This document shows, one piece after another, positions 1-7,974 of a stretch of 64,000 nt of DNA. The stretch covers positions 1,178,001-1,242,000 of the forward strand of contig NZ_AP023175.1 in assembly GCF_013426895.1 (NCBI RefSeq), given 5' to 3'. Position numbers and translations under genes: made by a program. The DNA comes from Paraburkholderia largidicola (GTDB lineage: Bacteria; Pseudomonadota; Gammaproteobacteria; Burkholderiales; Burkholderiaceae). A model generated the notes under the pieces. It made no database searches, was not told where the DNA came from, and saw only the letters and a program-made list of their open reading frames with translations. The first letter of the stretch is position 1, and the number at the start of each line of letters is the position of its first letter.

Positions 1-408
1 TCGACGCCCGTCTGGCTCGCGCAGCCCGACGCCGTGCTCGGCTCCGCGTTGCGCTTTCACACGGGCGCGCCGCTCGTCGACGAACCGCAAGACGCCGCCT
101 TCGCCTATGTCCACGACGCGAGCACGTTGCCGCCGCTGTCGTGCTTCGCGCTCGGCGAGCCGGAAACGCCGGAACAATCGGTGACGCTGATCGTGCGCGT
201 CGATTCCTTGACGCAAGGTTCGCCTGTCGTGTTGCGCGGTCCCGGCATCGAACACACGCACACGATCGCGCCCGCCGGACTGCCCGAGCGCTTCTGGCGC
301 GAACGCGCCGAACTCGCGCCGCTCTTTCCGTGCGGCATCGACTGTTATCTCGTCTGCGGCGACACGTTGATCGGCTTGCCGCGCACAACCCACGTGGAGC
401 TCAACTAA
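1..408 (+). CDS. phnH: C-P lyase subunit PhnH (5' end outside window)
   Basis: C-terminal part of PhnH, a PLP-transferase-fold subunit of the C-P lyase core complex (PhnGHIJ), which attaches phosphonates to ribose before the C-P bond is cut. The reading frame is open from base 1 and ends in a TAA. A GTG at 34 exists but lies inside the conserved domain and is not the start. The TAA overlaps the phnI ATG by one base (TAATG), so the genes are translationally coupled. The visible 135 residues match the C-terminal two thirds of the usual length of about 190-200. Identification rests on sequence character and on position ahead of phnIJKLM. Confidence 0.93.
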   Translation, partial: STPVWLAQPDAVLGSALRFHTGAPLVDEPQDAAFAYVHDASTLPPLSCFALGEPETPEQSVTLIVRVDSLTQGSPVVLRGPGIEHTHTIAPAGLPERFWRERAELAPLFPCGIDCYLVCGDTLIGLPRTTHVELN

Positions 409-1523
409 TGTACGTTGCCGTCAAAGGTGGAGAGCGCGCGATCGAAGCATCGTGGCGCCTGCTCGACAAGGCACGCCGCGGCGACACGCAGTTCGCCGAA
501 TTGAGCGTTGCGCAGATTCGTACGCAGCTGCGGCTCGCCGTCGCGCGCGTGATGACGGAAGGCTCCGTCTACGACGAAGAGCTTGCGGCGCTGGCGATCA
601 AGCAGGCCGCGGGCGATCTCGTCGAGGCGATCTTCCTGTTGCGCGCGTATCGCACGACGCTGCCGCGCTTCGGCTACACGCAGCCCGTCGATACGGAAGA
701 CATGCGGATCGAACGGCGCATCTCCGCGACCTTCAAGGATGTGCCCGGCGGACAGATGCTCGGCGCGACCTACGACTACACACAGCGTCTGCTCGACTTC
801 ACGCTGCTGGCCGAAGGTGACGGCGAAAGCGCGCTGAACGTCAAGCGCACCGAACCCGCCGCGCAGGACGCCATGCCACGCGTCGTCTCGCTGCTCGACA
901 AGGAAGGCCTGATCGAACAGGAGCGCGTATCGGAAGACGCGCCCGAACCCGGCGACCTGTCGCGCGAGCCGTTGTCGTTTCCTGCCAGCCGCGCGACGCG
1001 CCTGCAAAACCTCGCGCGCGGCGATGAAGGCTTCCTGCTCGCAATGGGCTACGCGACGCAACGCGGTTACGCGCACTCGCATCCGTTCGCGGGCGAAATC
1101 CGCTTCGGCACGGTCGCGGTCGAAATGGAACCCGACGAACTGGGCGTTGCCGTCGAGATCGGCGAAATCGACGTCACCGAATGCCAGATGATCAACCAGT
1201 TCGCGGGCAGCAGCGAAGTGCCGCCGACCTTCACGCAAGGCTATGGTCTCGCGTTCGGTCATTCCGAGCGCAAGGCAATGGCGATGGCACTCGTCGATCG
1301 CGCCTTGCGTGCGGAAGAACTCGGCGAAACGATCGGCTCGCCGACGCAGGACGTCGAATTCATGCTGTCGCATAGCGACAACGTCGAAGCGTCGGGCTTC
1401 GTGCAGCATCTGAAACTGCCGCATTACGTCGACTTCCAGTCCGAACTCGAACTCGTGCGACGCTTGCGCGCCAAGCATGCTGCACGCGACGACGACAACG
1501 ATCAACAGGAGCAAGCGGCATGA
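408..1523 (+). CDS. phnI: C-P lyase subunit PhnI
   Basis: PhnI is the nucleosidase of the C-P lyase pathway. With PhnG, PhnH and PhnL it replaces the adenine of ATP by the phosphonate, giving ribose 1-phosphonate 5-triphosphate. The product is 371 residues, the usual family length, beginning MYVAVKGGE. I chose the ATG at 408, which overlaps the phnH stop by one base, rather than an upstream in-frame GTG/TTG that would run back through phnH. The 3' end overlaps phnJ by 4 nt (ATGA). It sits in the uninterrupted phnHIJKLM series, cytoplasmic. Confidence is high from length, neighbours and conserved sequence. Confidence 0.95.
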   Translation: MYVAVKGGERAIEASWRLLDKARRGDTQFAELSVAQIRTQLRLAVARVMTEGSVYDEELAALAIKQAAGDLVEAIFLLRAYRTTLPRFGYTQPVDTEDMRIERRISATFKDVPGGQMLGATYDYTQRLLDFTLLAEGDGESALNVKRTEPAAQDAMPRVVSLLDKEGLIEQERVSEDAPEPGDLSREPLSFPASRATRLQNLARGDEGFLLAMGYATQRGYAHSHPFAGEIRFGTVAVEMEPDELGVAVEIGEIDVTECQMINQFAGSSEVPPTFTQGYGLAFGHSERKAMAMALVDRALRAEELGETIGSPTQDVEFMLSHSDNVEASGFVQHLKLPHYVDFQSELELVRRLRAKHAARDDDNDQQEQAA

Positions 1524-2428
1524 ACGCGCCCGACACGACGATGCAAACGGCCGCGCACGACAGCGCCGCCGAAGGCTACAACTTCGCCTACCTCGACGAA
1601 CAGACCAAGCGCATGATCCGCCGCGCGCTGTTGAAAGCCGTGGCCGTGCCTGGCTATCAGGTGCCGTTCGCGTCGCGCGAAATGCCGTTGCCGTATGGTT
1701 GGGGAACGGGCGGCATTCAGGTGACGGCGTCGATCATCGGGCGCGACGACACGCTCAAGGTGATAGACCAGGGCTCCGACGAAACGACCAACGCGGTCAA
1801 CATTCGCCGCTTCTTCGCGCGTACGACAGGCGTCAACACCACGCGCAAGACGAGCGAAGCGACCATCGTGCAGACGCGTCACCGCATCCCCGAAACGCCG
1901 CTCACCGACAAGCAGATTCTCGTCTATCAGGTGCCGATGCCCGAGCCGCTGTATCGGCTGGAGCCGCGCACGGCCGAATGCAAGAAGCTGCACGCGCTTG
2001 CTGACTATGGCCTCATCAGCGTGAAGTTGTATGAAGACATCGTGCATCACGGCAGCATCGCGACGACGTACGACTACCCGGTGATCGTCAACGGGCGCTA
2101 CCTCGCGTCGCCGTCGCCGATTCCGAAGTACGACAACCCGAAGATGCATATGAACCCCGCACTGCAACTGTTCGGCGCGGGACGCGAGCAGCGCATCCAC
2201 GCGATTCCGCCTTTTACGCCGGTAAAAAGCCTCGATTTCGACGACCATCCGTTCGAAGTGCAGCGCTGGGATCATGCCTGCGCGTTGTGCGGATCGACGG
2301 AAAGCTTCCTCGACGAAATGATCGTCGACGATGCGGGCAAGCGCATGTTCGTCTGCTCCGACAGCGACTATTGCCACGACCGCCGCGAACAGCAAGGCAC
2401 TGAAAACAGCGAAGGAGAGAGCGCATGA
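1520..2428 (+). CDS. phnJ: Carbon-phosphorus lyase PhnJ (radical SAM)
   Basis: PhnJ is the radical-SAM enzyme that breaks the C-P bond of ribose 1-alkylphosphonate 5-phosphate, releasing the alkane and the cyclic phosphate. The product is 302 residues. Four cysteines sit near the C-terminus at C254, C257, C279 and C285 with spacing C-x2-C-x21-C-x5-C. This is the exact pattern of E. coli PhnJ, where the first three hold the 4Fe-4S cluster and the last is the catalytic thiyl residue. The ATG overlaps the phnI stop by 4 nt and the gene overlaps phnK by 4 nt. All active-site cysteines are present, so the enzyme should work. Confidence 0.97.
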   Translation: MNAPDTTMQTAAHDSAAEGYNFAYLDEQTKRMIRRALLKAVAVPGYQVPFASREMPLPYGWGTGGIQVTASIIGRDDTLKVIDQGSDETTNAVNIRRFFARTTGVNTTRKTSEATIVQTRHRIPETPLTDKQILVYQVPMPEPLYRLEPRTAECKKLHALADYGLISVKLYEDIVHHGSIATTYDYPVIVNGRYLASPSPIPKYDNPKMHMNPALQLFGAGREQRIHAIPPFTPVKSLDFDDHPFEVQRWDHACALCGSTESFLDEMIVDDAGKRMFVCSDSDYCHDRREQQGTENSEGESA

Positions 2429-3195
2429 CGCCGCTTCTGAGCGCACGCGCGCTCACCAAACAGTACGGCGGCCGCAACGGTTGCCGCAATGTCAGCTTCG
2501 ATCTGTATCCGGGCGAAGTGCTGTGCATCGTCGGCGAATCGGGTTCGGGCAAAACGACGCTGCTTAACACGCTCGCGCTCCGTAATACCGCCGATTCCGG
2601 CACGCTGCACTATGCGAGCGCGCACGGCGAGACGCTCGATCTGCTTGCCTTGTCCGAGCCGCGCAAGCGTCTTCTGATGCGCACCGAGTGGGGTTTCGTG
2701 CAGCAGAATCCGCGCGACGGGCTGCGCAACGGCGTGTCGGCGGGCGCGAATATCGGCGAGCCGTTGATGGCTGTCGGCGCGCGCCATTACGGCAAGATTC
2801 GTGACACGGCCACGCAATGGATGGCGCGCGTCGAACTCGATGCATCGCGTATCGACGAATTGCCTTCCGCGTTTTCGGGCGGCATGCAGCAGCGTCTGCA
2901 GATCGCCCGCAATCTCGTCACGGGGCCGCGTCTCGTGTTCATGGACGAACCCACCGCGGGTCTCGATGTGTCCGTGCAGGCGCGTCTGCTCGATCTGCTG
3001 CGCACGTTGACATCGACGCTGCATCTGTCCGTGCTGATCGTCACGCACGATATCGGCGTCGCGCGCCTGCTCGCGCACCGGCTGATGGTGATGCAAGGCG
3101 GCGAAGTGGTCGAGGCCGGTCTCACCGATCAGGTGCTCGACGACCCGCAGCATCCGTACACGCAGACGCTGGTTTCCTCCGTTCTCCCCGTTTGA
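2425..3195 (+). CDS. phnK: C-P lyase ABC-type ATPase PhnK
   Basis: 256-residue ABC ATPase of the dipeptide/oligopeptide transporter type. In C-P lyase it binds the PhnGHIJ core rather than a membrane permease. Walker A (GESGSGKT) lies at about residues 37-44, the signature SGGMQQRLQIARN near the middle, and Walker B VFMDEP follows. No permease gene is adjacent, which fits a catalytic-complex role rather than transport. It overlaps phnJ by 4 nt. Eleven bases separate it from phnL. Confidence 0.94.
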   Translation: MTPLLSARALTKQYGGRNGCRNVSFDLYPGEVLCIVGESGSGKTTLLNTLALRNTADSGTLHYASAHGETLDLLALSEPRKRLLMRTEWGFVQQNPRDGLRNGVSAGANIGEPLMAVGARHYGKIRDTATQWMARVELDASRIDELPSAFSGGMQQRLQIARNLVTGPRLVFMDEPTAGLDVSVQARLLDLLRTLTSTLHLSVLIVTHDIGVARLLAHRLMVMQGGEVVEAGLTDQVLDDPQHPYTQTLVSSVLPV

Positions 3196-3206
3196 GGTCT
3201 CACGCG

Positions 3207-3962
3207 ATGACAACGTCCATCGAAACATCGTTCATCGACAACGACGCGCTGATGCTGCGCGCCGTCGGTATCGGCAAGACCTTCACGCTACACGGCCAGG
3301 GTGGCGTGCAGATCGACGCGCTCGCGGGCGTGTCGCTCGACGTCGAACGCGGCGAGTGCGTCGTGCTGGTCGGGCCGTCGGGCGCGGGCAAGAGCACGTT
3401 CTTGCGCTGCCTGTACGGCAACTATCTGGCGAGTGCGGGCACGATCGCGATTCGCGACGACGCGCAGCAAGCTAAACATTTGCGGATCACGGGCGCCGAA
3501 CCGCGCGACGTGCTGCATTTGCGGCGCGGCGTGGTCGGCTACGTGAGCCAGTTTCTGCGCGTGATTCCTCGCGTGAGCACGCTCGATCTCGTCGCCGAGC
3601 CTTTGGTTTCGCGCGGCGTCGATGAAGACGAAGCACATGCGCGCGCCGCCGCCTTGCTCGCGCGGCTCAACGTGCCCGAACGGTTGTGGCCGCTTGCGCC
3701 CGCAACGTTTTCGGGCGGCGAGCAACAGCGCGTGAACATTGCGCGCGGGCTGATCGCCGGGCATCCCGTGTTGCTGCTCGATGAGCCGACCGCTTCGCTC
3801 GATGCGGAAAACCGCGACATCGTCGCCGATCTGATCGTCGAGGCGCGCGGGCGCGGCGCGGCGATCGTCGGCATCTTCCACGATGAAGACACGCGCGCGA
3901 AGGTCGCCACACGCAGGCTGGAATTGACGCCACCGCTGCGTCACGCAACGGCATTACACTGA
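3207..3962 (+). CDS. phnL: C-P lyase ABC-type ATPase PhnL
   Basis: 251-residue ABC ATPase related to LolD-type proteins. PhnL is needed with PhnGHI for the purine-displacement step and docks on PhnK in the complex. Walker A (GPSGAGKST) is at residues 56-64. The signature SGGEQQRVNIARG and the Walker B LLLDEPTAS are intact. I chose the ATG at 3207, the first in frame after the phnK stop. An upstream frame extension would run through phnK and is not credible. phnM follows after 25 bases. Confidence 0.94.
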   Translation: MTTSIETSFIDNDALMLRAVGIGKTFTLHGQGGVQIDALAGVSLDVERGECVVLVGPSGAGKSTFLRCLYGNYLASAGTIAIRDDAQQAKHLRITGAEPRDVLHLRRGVVGYVSQFLRVIPRVSTLDLVAEPLVSRGVDEDEAHARAAALLARLNVPERLWPLAPATFSGGEQQRVNIARGLIAGHPVLLLDEPTASLDAENRDIVADLIVEARGRGAAIVGIFHDEDTRAKVATRRLELTPPLRHATALH

Positions 3963-3987
3963 TATCGATCCGCTACGGAGCATCGAC

Positions 3988-5121
3988 ATGTTGATCAAGA
4001 ACGCCCGCGTCGTTACGCGGGACGAAGTATTCACAGGCGTCGTGCGCGTCGAGGACGGCGTGATTCGCGACGTCGCGCGCGGCACGACGTCGGCTGCGGA
4101 CGCGCAGGACTGGGAGGGCGACTATCTGCTGCCGGGCCTGATCGAACTGCACACGGACAATCTGGAGAAGCATCTGTTGCCGCGGCCGGGCGTCGAATGG
4201 AATACGGATGCCGCGTTCGTGATTCACGACGCACAGGTCGCCGCTGCAGGCATCACGACCGTGTTCGACGCGCTCGCAATCGGCTCGCGCTCGAACGTCG
4301 GCTTGCGCCGCGCCGATACGCAAACGCGCTGCGCCGAAGCGCTGCAGCGTTTCTCCGAGCGCAAGCTGCTGCGCGCCGAGCACTTTCTGCATCTGCGCTG
4401 CGAAATCGCAACGGCCGATGTCGTCGAACTGTTCGATGCGCTCAAGGGCCATCCGCTGCTGCGTCTCGCGTCGGTGATGGATCACACGCCCGGACAGCGC
4501 CAGTGGCATGACCGCGAGCAGTGGCGCCGCTTCCAGGAGCGCCACGGCAAGATGACGGACGAGCACATGGCCGCGACGCTCGTCGAACTCGAAGACGAAC
4601 AGCAGCGTTTCGCGGATGCGCACCGCCGCGAGATCGTCGAGCGCTGCAAGGCGCTGGGCGTGCCCGTCGCGAGCCACGACGATACGCTCGTCGAGCACGT
4701 GCAGCAGGCCGCCGAAGAAGGCATCGTGCTCGCCGAATTCCCGACCACGCGCATCGCCGCCGAAGCCGCGCATCGCCACGGCATCGCGACCATCATGGGT
4801 GCGCCGAACATCGTGCGCGGCGGCTCGCATTCGGGCAACGTGTCGGCGCTGGAACTGGCCAAGGCGGATCTGCTCGACATCCTGTCGTCGGACTATGTGC
4901 CGTCCAGTCTGCTGACGGCCGCGTTCGAACTCGTCGAAAAAGCCGGCTGGAGCCTGCCTCGCGCGATGGCGACCGTGTCGGCGGAACCGGCGCGCACAGC
5001 TGGGCTGCACGACCGCGGCGCGATCGAAGCCGGGCTGCGCGCGGATTTCGTGCGCGTCACCATGCTCGACGCATTGCCGGTGCCGCGCGCGACCTATCGC
5101 GGCGGCGAGCGGATCGTCTGA
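3988..5121 (+). CDS. phnM: Ribose 1-methylphosphonate 5-triphosphate diphosphohydrolase PhnM
   Basis: 377-residue amidohydrolase-superfamily enzyme that removes pyrophosphate from alpha-D-ribose 1-methylphosphonate 5-triphosphate to make the PhnJ substrate. The N-terminal beta-sandwich is followed by the metal-binding H55-T-D57 motif. Later histidines, including one in a SHDD motif, complete the binuclear site. A GGAG ribosome site precedes the ATG. It is the last gene of the run: phnN and phnP are not downstream, so ribose 1,5-bisphosphate and cyclic-phosphate processing must be encoded elsewhere. Confidence 0.94.
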   Translation: MLIKNARVVTRDEVFTGVVRVEDGVIRDVARGTTSAADAQDWEGDYLLPGLIELHTDNLEKHLLPRPGVEWNTDAAFVIHDAQVAAAGITTVFDALAIGSRSNVGLRRADTQTRCAEALQRFSERKLLRAEHFLHLRCEIATADVVELFDALKGHPLLRLASVMDHTPGQRQWHDREQWRRFQERHGKMTDEHMAATLVELEDEQQRFADAHRREIVERCKALGVPVASHDDTLVEHVQQAAEEGIVLAEFPTTRIAAEAAHRHGIATIMGAPNIVRGGSHSGNVSALELAKADLLDILSSDYVPSSLLTAAFELVEKAGWSLPRAMATVSAEPARTAGLHDRGAIEAGLRADFVRVTMLDALPVPRATYRGGERIV

Positions 5122-5165
5122 TCGCCGCCTTCACCTCGTCGACGACCTAAGCGCTTGAACGAAAA

Positions 5166-5199
5166 GCGTTTGCCGCACTGCCGCATGGGCGGCAAACGC
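5166..5199 (+). terminator. Hairpin after the phn operon
   Basis: Perfect 11-bp stem GCGTTTGCCGC (5166-5176) with GCGGCAAACGC (5189-5199), 12-base loop, 44 bases after the phnM stop. The following tract is T-rich but interrupted, so termination strength is uncertain. Confidence 0.6.
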
Positions 5200-5465
5200 C
5201 TGTTTCGCCTTCTGTTCGCCTTCGTTTTGCTTTCAGAACGACCTTCCTGCCCCATATCACAAAACCGCCCGTTAGAGGCAATACTCCTGTGCCATCCGGT
5301 GTTTCACTAGCACCGCAAATATTTTGATTTGTTAAGCTTGGCGCGCGTTGCTGGCTGGGCCAGCCGGCAACCACATAGAGACAAGCCCGGCACAACGGCC
5401 GGGCAACGTCGCGCAGCGGCACAACCGCATGCGGGACACTTTGAACCACTCCCGGGAGTACATCA
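5200..5465 (+). promoter_or_regulatory. Upstream region of the binding-protein gene
   Basis: Gene-free stretch between the phn hairpin and the binding-protein gene. It contains a locally AT-rich segment around 5318-5338 that is the likely promoter. Downstream, at 5347-5371, a nearly complete hairpin is formed by GTTGC/GCAAC outside GGCTGG/CCAGCC. The hairpin would lie in the mRNA leader. I see no riboswitch consensus. A clear ribosome site (GGGAG) precedes the GTG start at 5466. Confidence 0.35.
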
Positions 5466-6248
5466 GTGAAGAAACTGCTTGCGGCTTTGACGGTTGCCCT
5501 GCTCGCCACCGTATCGATCGGCGCACACGCCAAAGATTGGACCACCATCCGCTTCGGCGTCGACGCCAGCTACCCGCCGTTCGAATCGAAGGGTTCTGAC
5601 GGCAAGCTGGTCGGCTTCGATATCGACCTCGGCAATGAAATCTGCACGCGCCTGAAAGCGAAGTGCGTGTGGGTCGAAAACGACTTCGACGGCATGATCC
5701 CGGCACTGAAGGCGAAGAAGTTCGACGGCGTGCTGTCGTCGATGTCGATGACGCCGCAACGCGCTGAACAGATCGCTTTCTCGTCGAAGCTGTTCAACAC
5801 GCCGACGCGCCTCGTCGCCAAGAAGGGCTCGAACATCCTGCCGACGGCGGAATCGCTGTCGGGCAAGTCGGTCGGCGTCGAACAGGGCACGATCCAGGAA
5901 ACCTACGCGAAGACCTACTGGGAACCGAAGGGCGCGAAGGTCGTGCCTTACCAGAACCAGGACCAGGTCTATGCCGACCTGATCTCGGGCCGTCTGGACG
6001 CAGCACTGCAAGACGCTGTGCAGGCTGACATCGGCTTCCTGAAGACGCCGCGCGGCGCGGGCTTCCAGTTCGTCGGCAAGGATCTCGAAGACAAGAAGAT
6101 CCTCGGCGAAGGCGCAGGCATCGGCATGCGCAAGGAAGATACGGACCTGAAGGCGGCCGTCGACAAGGCGATCGCCGAGATCATCAAGGACGGCACGTAC
6201 AAGAAGATCGAGAAGAAGTACTTCACGTTCGACGTGTACGGCGGCTGA
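5466..6248 (+). CDS. Periplasmic lysine/arginine/ornithine-type binding protein
   Basis: 260-residue periplasmic solute-binding protein family 3 (ArgT/HisJ type) for polar amino acids. The N-terminus MKKLLAALTVALLATVSIG with AHA before residue 23 is a Sec signal peptide. The mature part begins with the typical IRFGVDASYPPFES core, followed by GFDIDLGNEIC. The start is GTG with a GGGAG site upstream. No permease or ATPase genes are adjacent, so it must dock to a transporter encoded elsewhere. A strong terminator follows, making it monocistronic. The exact ligand cannot be read from the sequence. Confidence 0.88.
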   Translation: MKKLLAALTVALLATVSIGAHAKDWTTIRFGVDASYPPFESKGSDGKLVGFDIDLGNEICTRLKAKCVWVENDFDGMIPALKAKKFDGVLSSMSMTPQRAEQIAFSSKLFNTPTRLVAKKGSNILPTAESLSGKSVGVEQGTIQETYAKTYWEPKGAKVVPYQNQDQVYADLISGRLDAALQDAVQADIGFLKTPRGAGFQFVGKDLEDKKILGEGAGIGMRKEDTDLKAAVDKAIAEIIKDGTYKKIEKKYFTFDVYGG

Positions 6249-6300
6249 TCGACACGGCAGTGCGTAGCGCGGTTCACCCGCGCGACGCGCCGGTATGCAG

Positions 6301-6331
6301 ACGGGCTCCATTCGGAGCCCGTTTTGCTTTT
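6301..6331 (+). terminator. Rho-independent terminator of the binding-protein gene
   Basis: Stem ACGGGCTCC (6301-6309) with GGAGCCCGT (6314-6322), tetraloop ATTC, then a T-rich tail (TTTTGCTTTT). It lies 52 bases after the stop codon. Confidence 0.88.
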
Positions 6332-6513
6332 GACGCCGAGACAGGAGGCGAGTCCATGCAGCGGCACAGCGTCGCCCGCGCTGCGCAAATGGGCTAAGAT
6401 CGAACGATTCACGGCGCAGCCGTTGCGCGCGCCACCGTTTTCAGCAGTCAATCCGAAGTCATACCTCTGCAACTATAGGGCGCCCGCGCATTGCTGGCGG
6501 CGCCACACCAATC

Positions 6514-7629
6514 ATGCAAACCCTCAATCATCCGCTGATTTCCCCGACCCTCGGCACCGCTCGCAGCCTGACGAGCTTCCACTACGGTCCGAGCGGTGGA
6601 CAGAAGGTCTATATCCAGTCATCGCTGCACGCTGACGAACTGCCCGGCATGCTGGTGTCGTGGGCGCTGCGCCGCAAGCTCGAAGCGCTCGAAGCTGCCG
6701 GCAAGCTGCGCGGCGAAGTCGTGATCGTGCCCGTCGCGAACCCCATCGGCCTGAACCAGCATGTGCTCGGCCTGCTCGCTGGCCGCTTCGAAACGAACAC
6801 CGCGCAGAACTTCAACCGCAACTTCTACAACCTGTTCGACCTGATCGAGCCCGTGATCGAAGCGCGTCTGACGACGGACGCCGACCAGAACCGCACGATC
6901 ATCCGTCAGGCCATGGGCGAAGCGCTCGACGCGCAAAAGCCGCGCACCGAGATCGAATCGCAACGCCTCGCGCTGCAACAGCTGTCGTACGACGCGGACG
7001 TCGTGCTCGATCTGCATTGCGACTGGGAAGCGGCCCTGCATCTGTATACGAACCCGGACCTGTGGCCCGATGTCGAGCCGCTTGCGCGCTATCTGGATTC
7101 GAAGGCTTCGCTGCTCGCGGTGGATTCCGTCGGCAATCCGTTCGACGAGATTCACAGCTTCTGCTGGTCGGAATTGCGCACGCGCGTCGGCGACCGTTTC
7201 CCGATCCCGAACGGCTCGATCTCGGTGACCGTCGAGTTGCGCAGCCAGCGCGACGTGTCGTATGAGTTCGCGGAGCACGACGCGCAGGGCATCATCGAAT
7301 ATCTGACGCATCGCGGCGTGATTGCCGGCGAAGCCGCGCCGATGCCGCCGCTCGAATTCGCCGCGACGCCGCTCGCCGGCACCGAGCCGATCGTGACGCC
7401 CGTGAGCGGTATCGTCGTGTATCGCCAGGAAGTGGGCAAGTGGATCGATGCCGGCGAGCCCATCGCCGATATCATCGATCCGCTGACCGATCAGGTCATT
7501 ACGTTGAAGTCGACGGTGGCGGGCGTGATGTATGCGCGCCATCTGTCGCGCTTCGCGCAGGCGGGCATGGAGATCGTGCGGATTGCGGGCGCGAAGGCGT
7601 TCCGCACAGGGCAGTTGCTGTCGGCCTGA
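6514..7629 (+). CDS. Succinylglutamate desuccinylase/aspartoacylase family zinc hydrolase
   Basis: 371-residue member of the AstE/AspA zinc carboxypeptidase-like family, which hydrolyses N-acyl amino acids. Zinc-binding candidates are H39 and E42 (LHADE) and H168 (DLHCD). The NRNF motif at 101-104 carries the conserved substrate arginine R102, and VTVELRSQ near residue 240 carries the probable catalytic glutamate. The C-terminal 90 residues form a small beta-rich, biotinyl-like domain (VTPVSGIVVYRQEVGKW). Its position behind an arginine/lysine-type binding protein suggests amino-acid catabolism, but no ast genes are present. It has its own terminator. Confidence 0.85.
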   Translation: MQTLNHPLISPTLGTARSLTSFHYGPSGGQKVYIQSSLHADELPGMLVSWALRRKLEALEAAGKLRGEVVIVPVANPIGLNQHVLGLLAGRFETNTAQNFNRNFYNLFDLIEPVIEARLTTDADQNRTIIRQAMGEALDAQKPRTEIESQRLALQQLSYDADVVLDLHCDWEAALHLYTNPDLWPDVEPLARYLDSKASLLAVDSVGNPFDEIHSFCWSELRTRVGDRFPIPNGSISVTVELRSQRDVSYEFAEHDAQGIIEYLTHRGVIAGEAAPMPPLEFAATPLAGTEPIVTPVSGIVVYRQEVGKWIDAGEPIADIIDPLTDQVITLKSTVAGVMYARHLSRFAQAGMEIVRIAGAKAFRTGQLLSA

Positions 7630-7667
7630 CGACATTCGCGGCGTGCACACTGCGTCGCATCGAATGA

Positions 7668-7697
7668 AAAACGCCCGCTTTATGCGGGCGTTTTCTT
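7668..7697 (+). terminator. Rho-independent terminator
   Basis: Stem AAAACGCCCGC (7668-7678) with GCGGGCGTTTT (7684-7694) and loop TTTAT, followed by CTTT. The A-rich 5' arm makes it potentially bidirectional. It closes the desuccinylase-like gene. Confidence 0.9.
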
Positions 7698-7759
7698 TGG
7701 CTCTGAATTCATGCATAACGACATTTGTTTCGTGACGGGCACTAAACAAACCTGCTCGT

Positions 7760-7900
7760 GACTCGCGTGGCGACGCGGCAAATATGAAGCATATGCACAG
7801 ATTTGCGCACGAGCCTTTTGCGCGCAAAGCAATCGCTGTCGTATTTGTACTACATATTTAGCAAAAACATTTGCTGTCATATTCCTTTCCTTTCTCCTCG
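7760..7900 (+). promoter_or_regulatory. Porin upstream region with repeated GCAAA/TTTGC dyads
   Basis: The AT-rich leader of the porin gene holds three dyads built on one word. GCAAAT (7778) pairs with ATTTGC (7801). A perfect 12-bp palindrome TTTGCGCGCAAA lies at 7817-7828. AGCAAA (7860) pairs with TTTGCT (7870-7875) across a 4-base loop. This looks like a binding region for a porin regulator or a structured leader. Which protein binds cannot be told from sequence. Confidence 0.45.
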
Positions 7901-7974
7901 TTACATTTGCGCCCGTCGCGCGACCTGCCGCAGAGTCTGGCTCGCGATCGCCATTTTTCAATTCGGAGAAAGCT

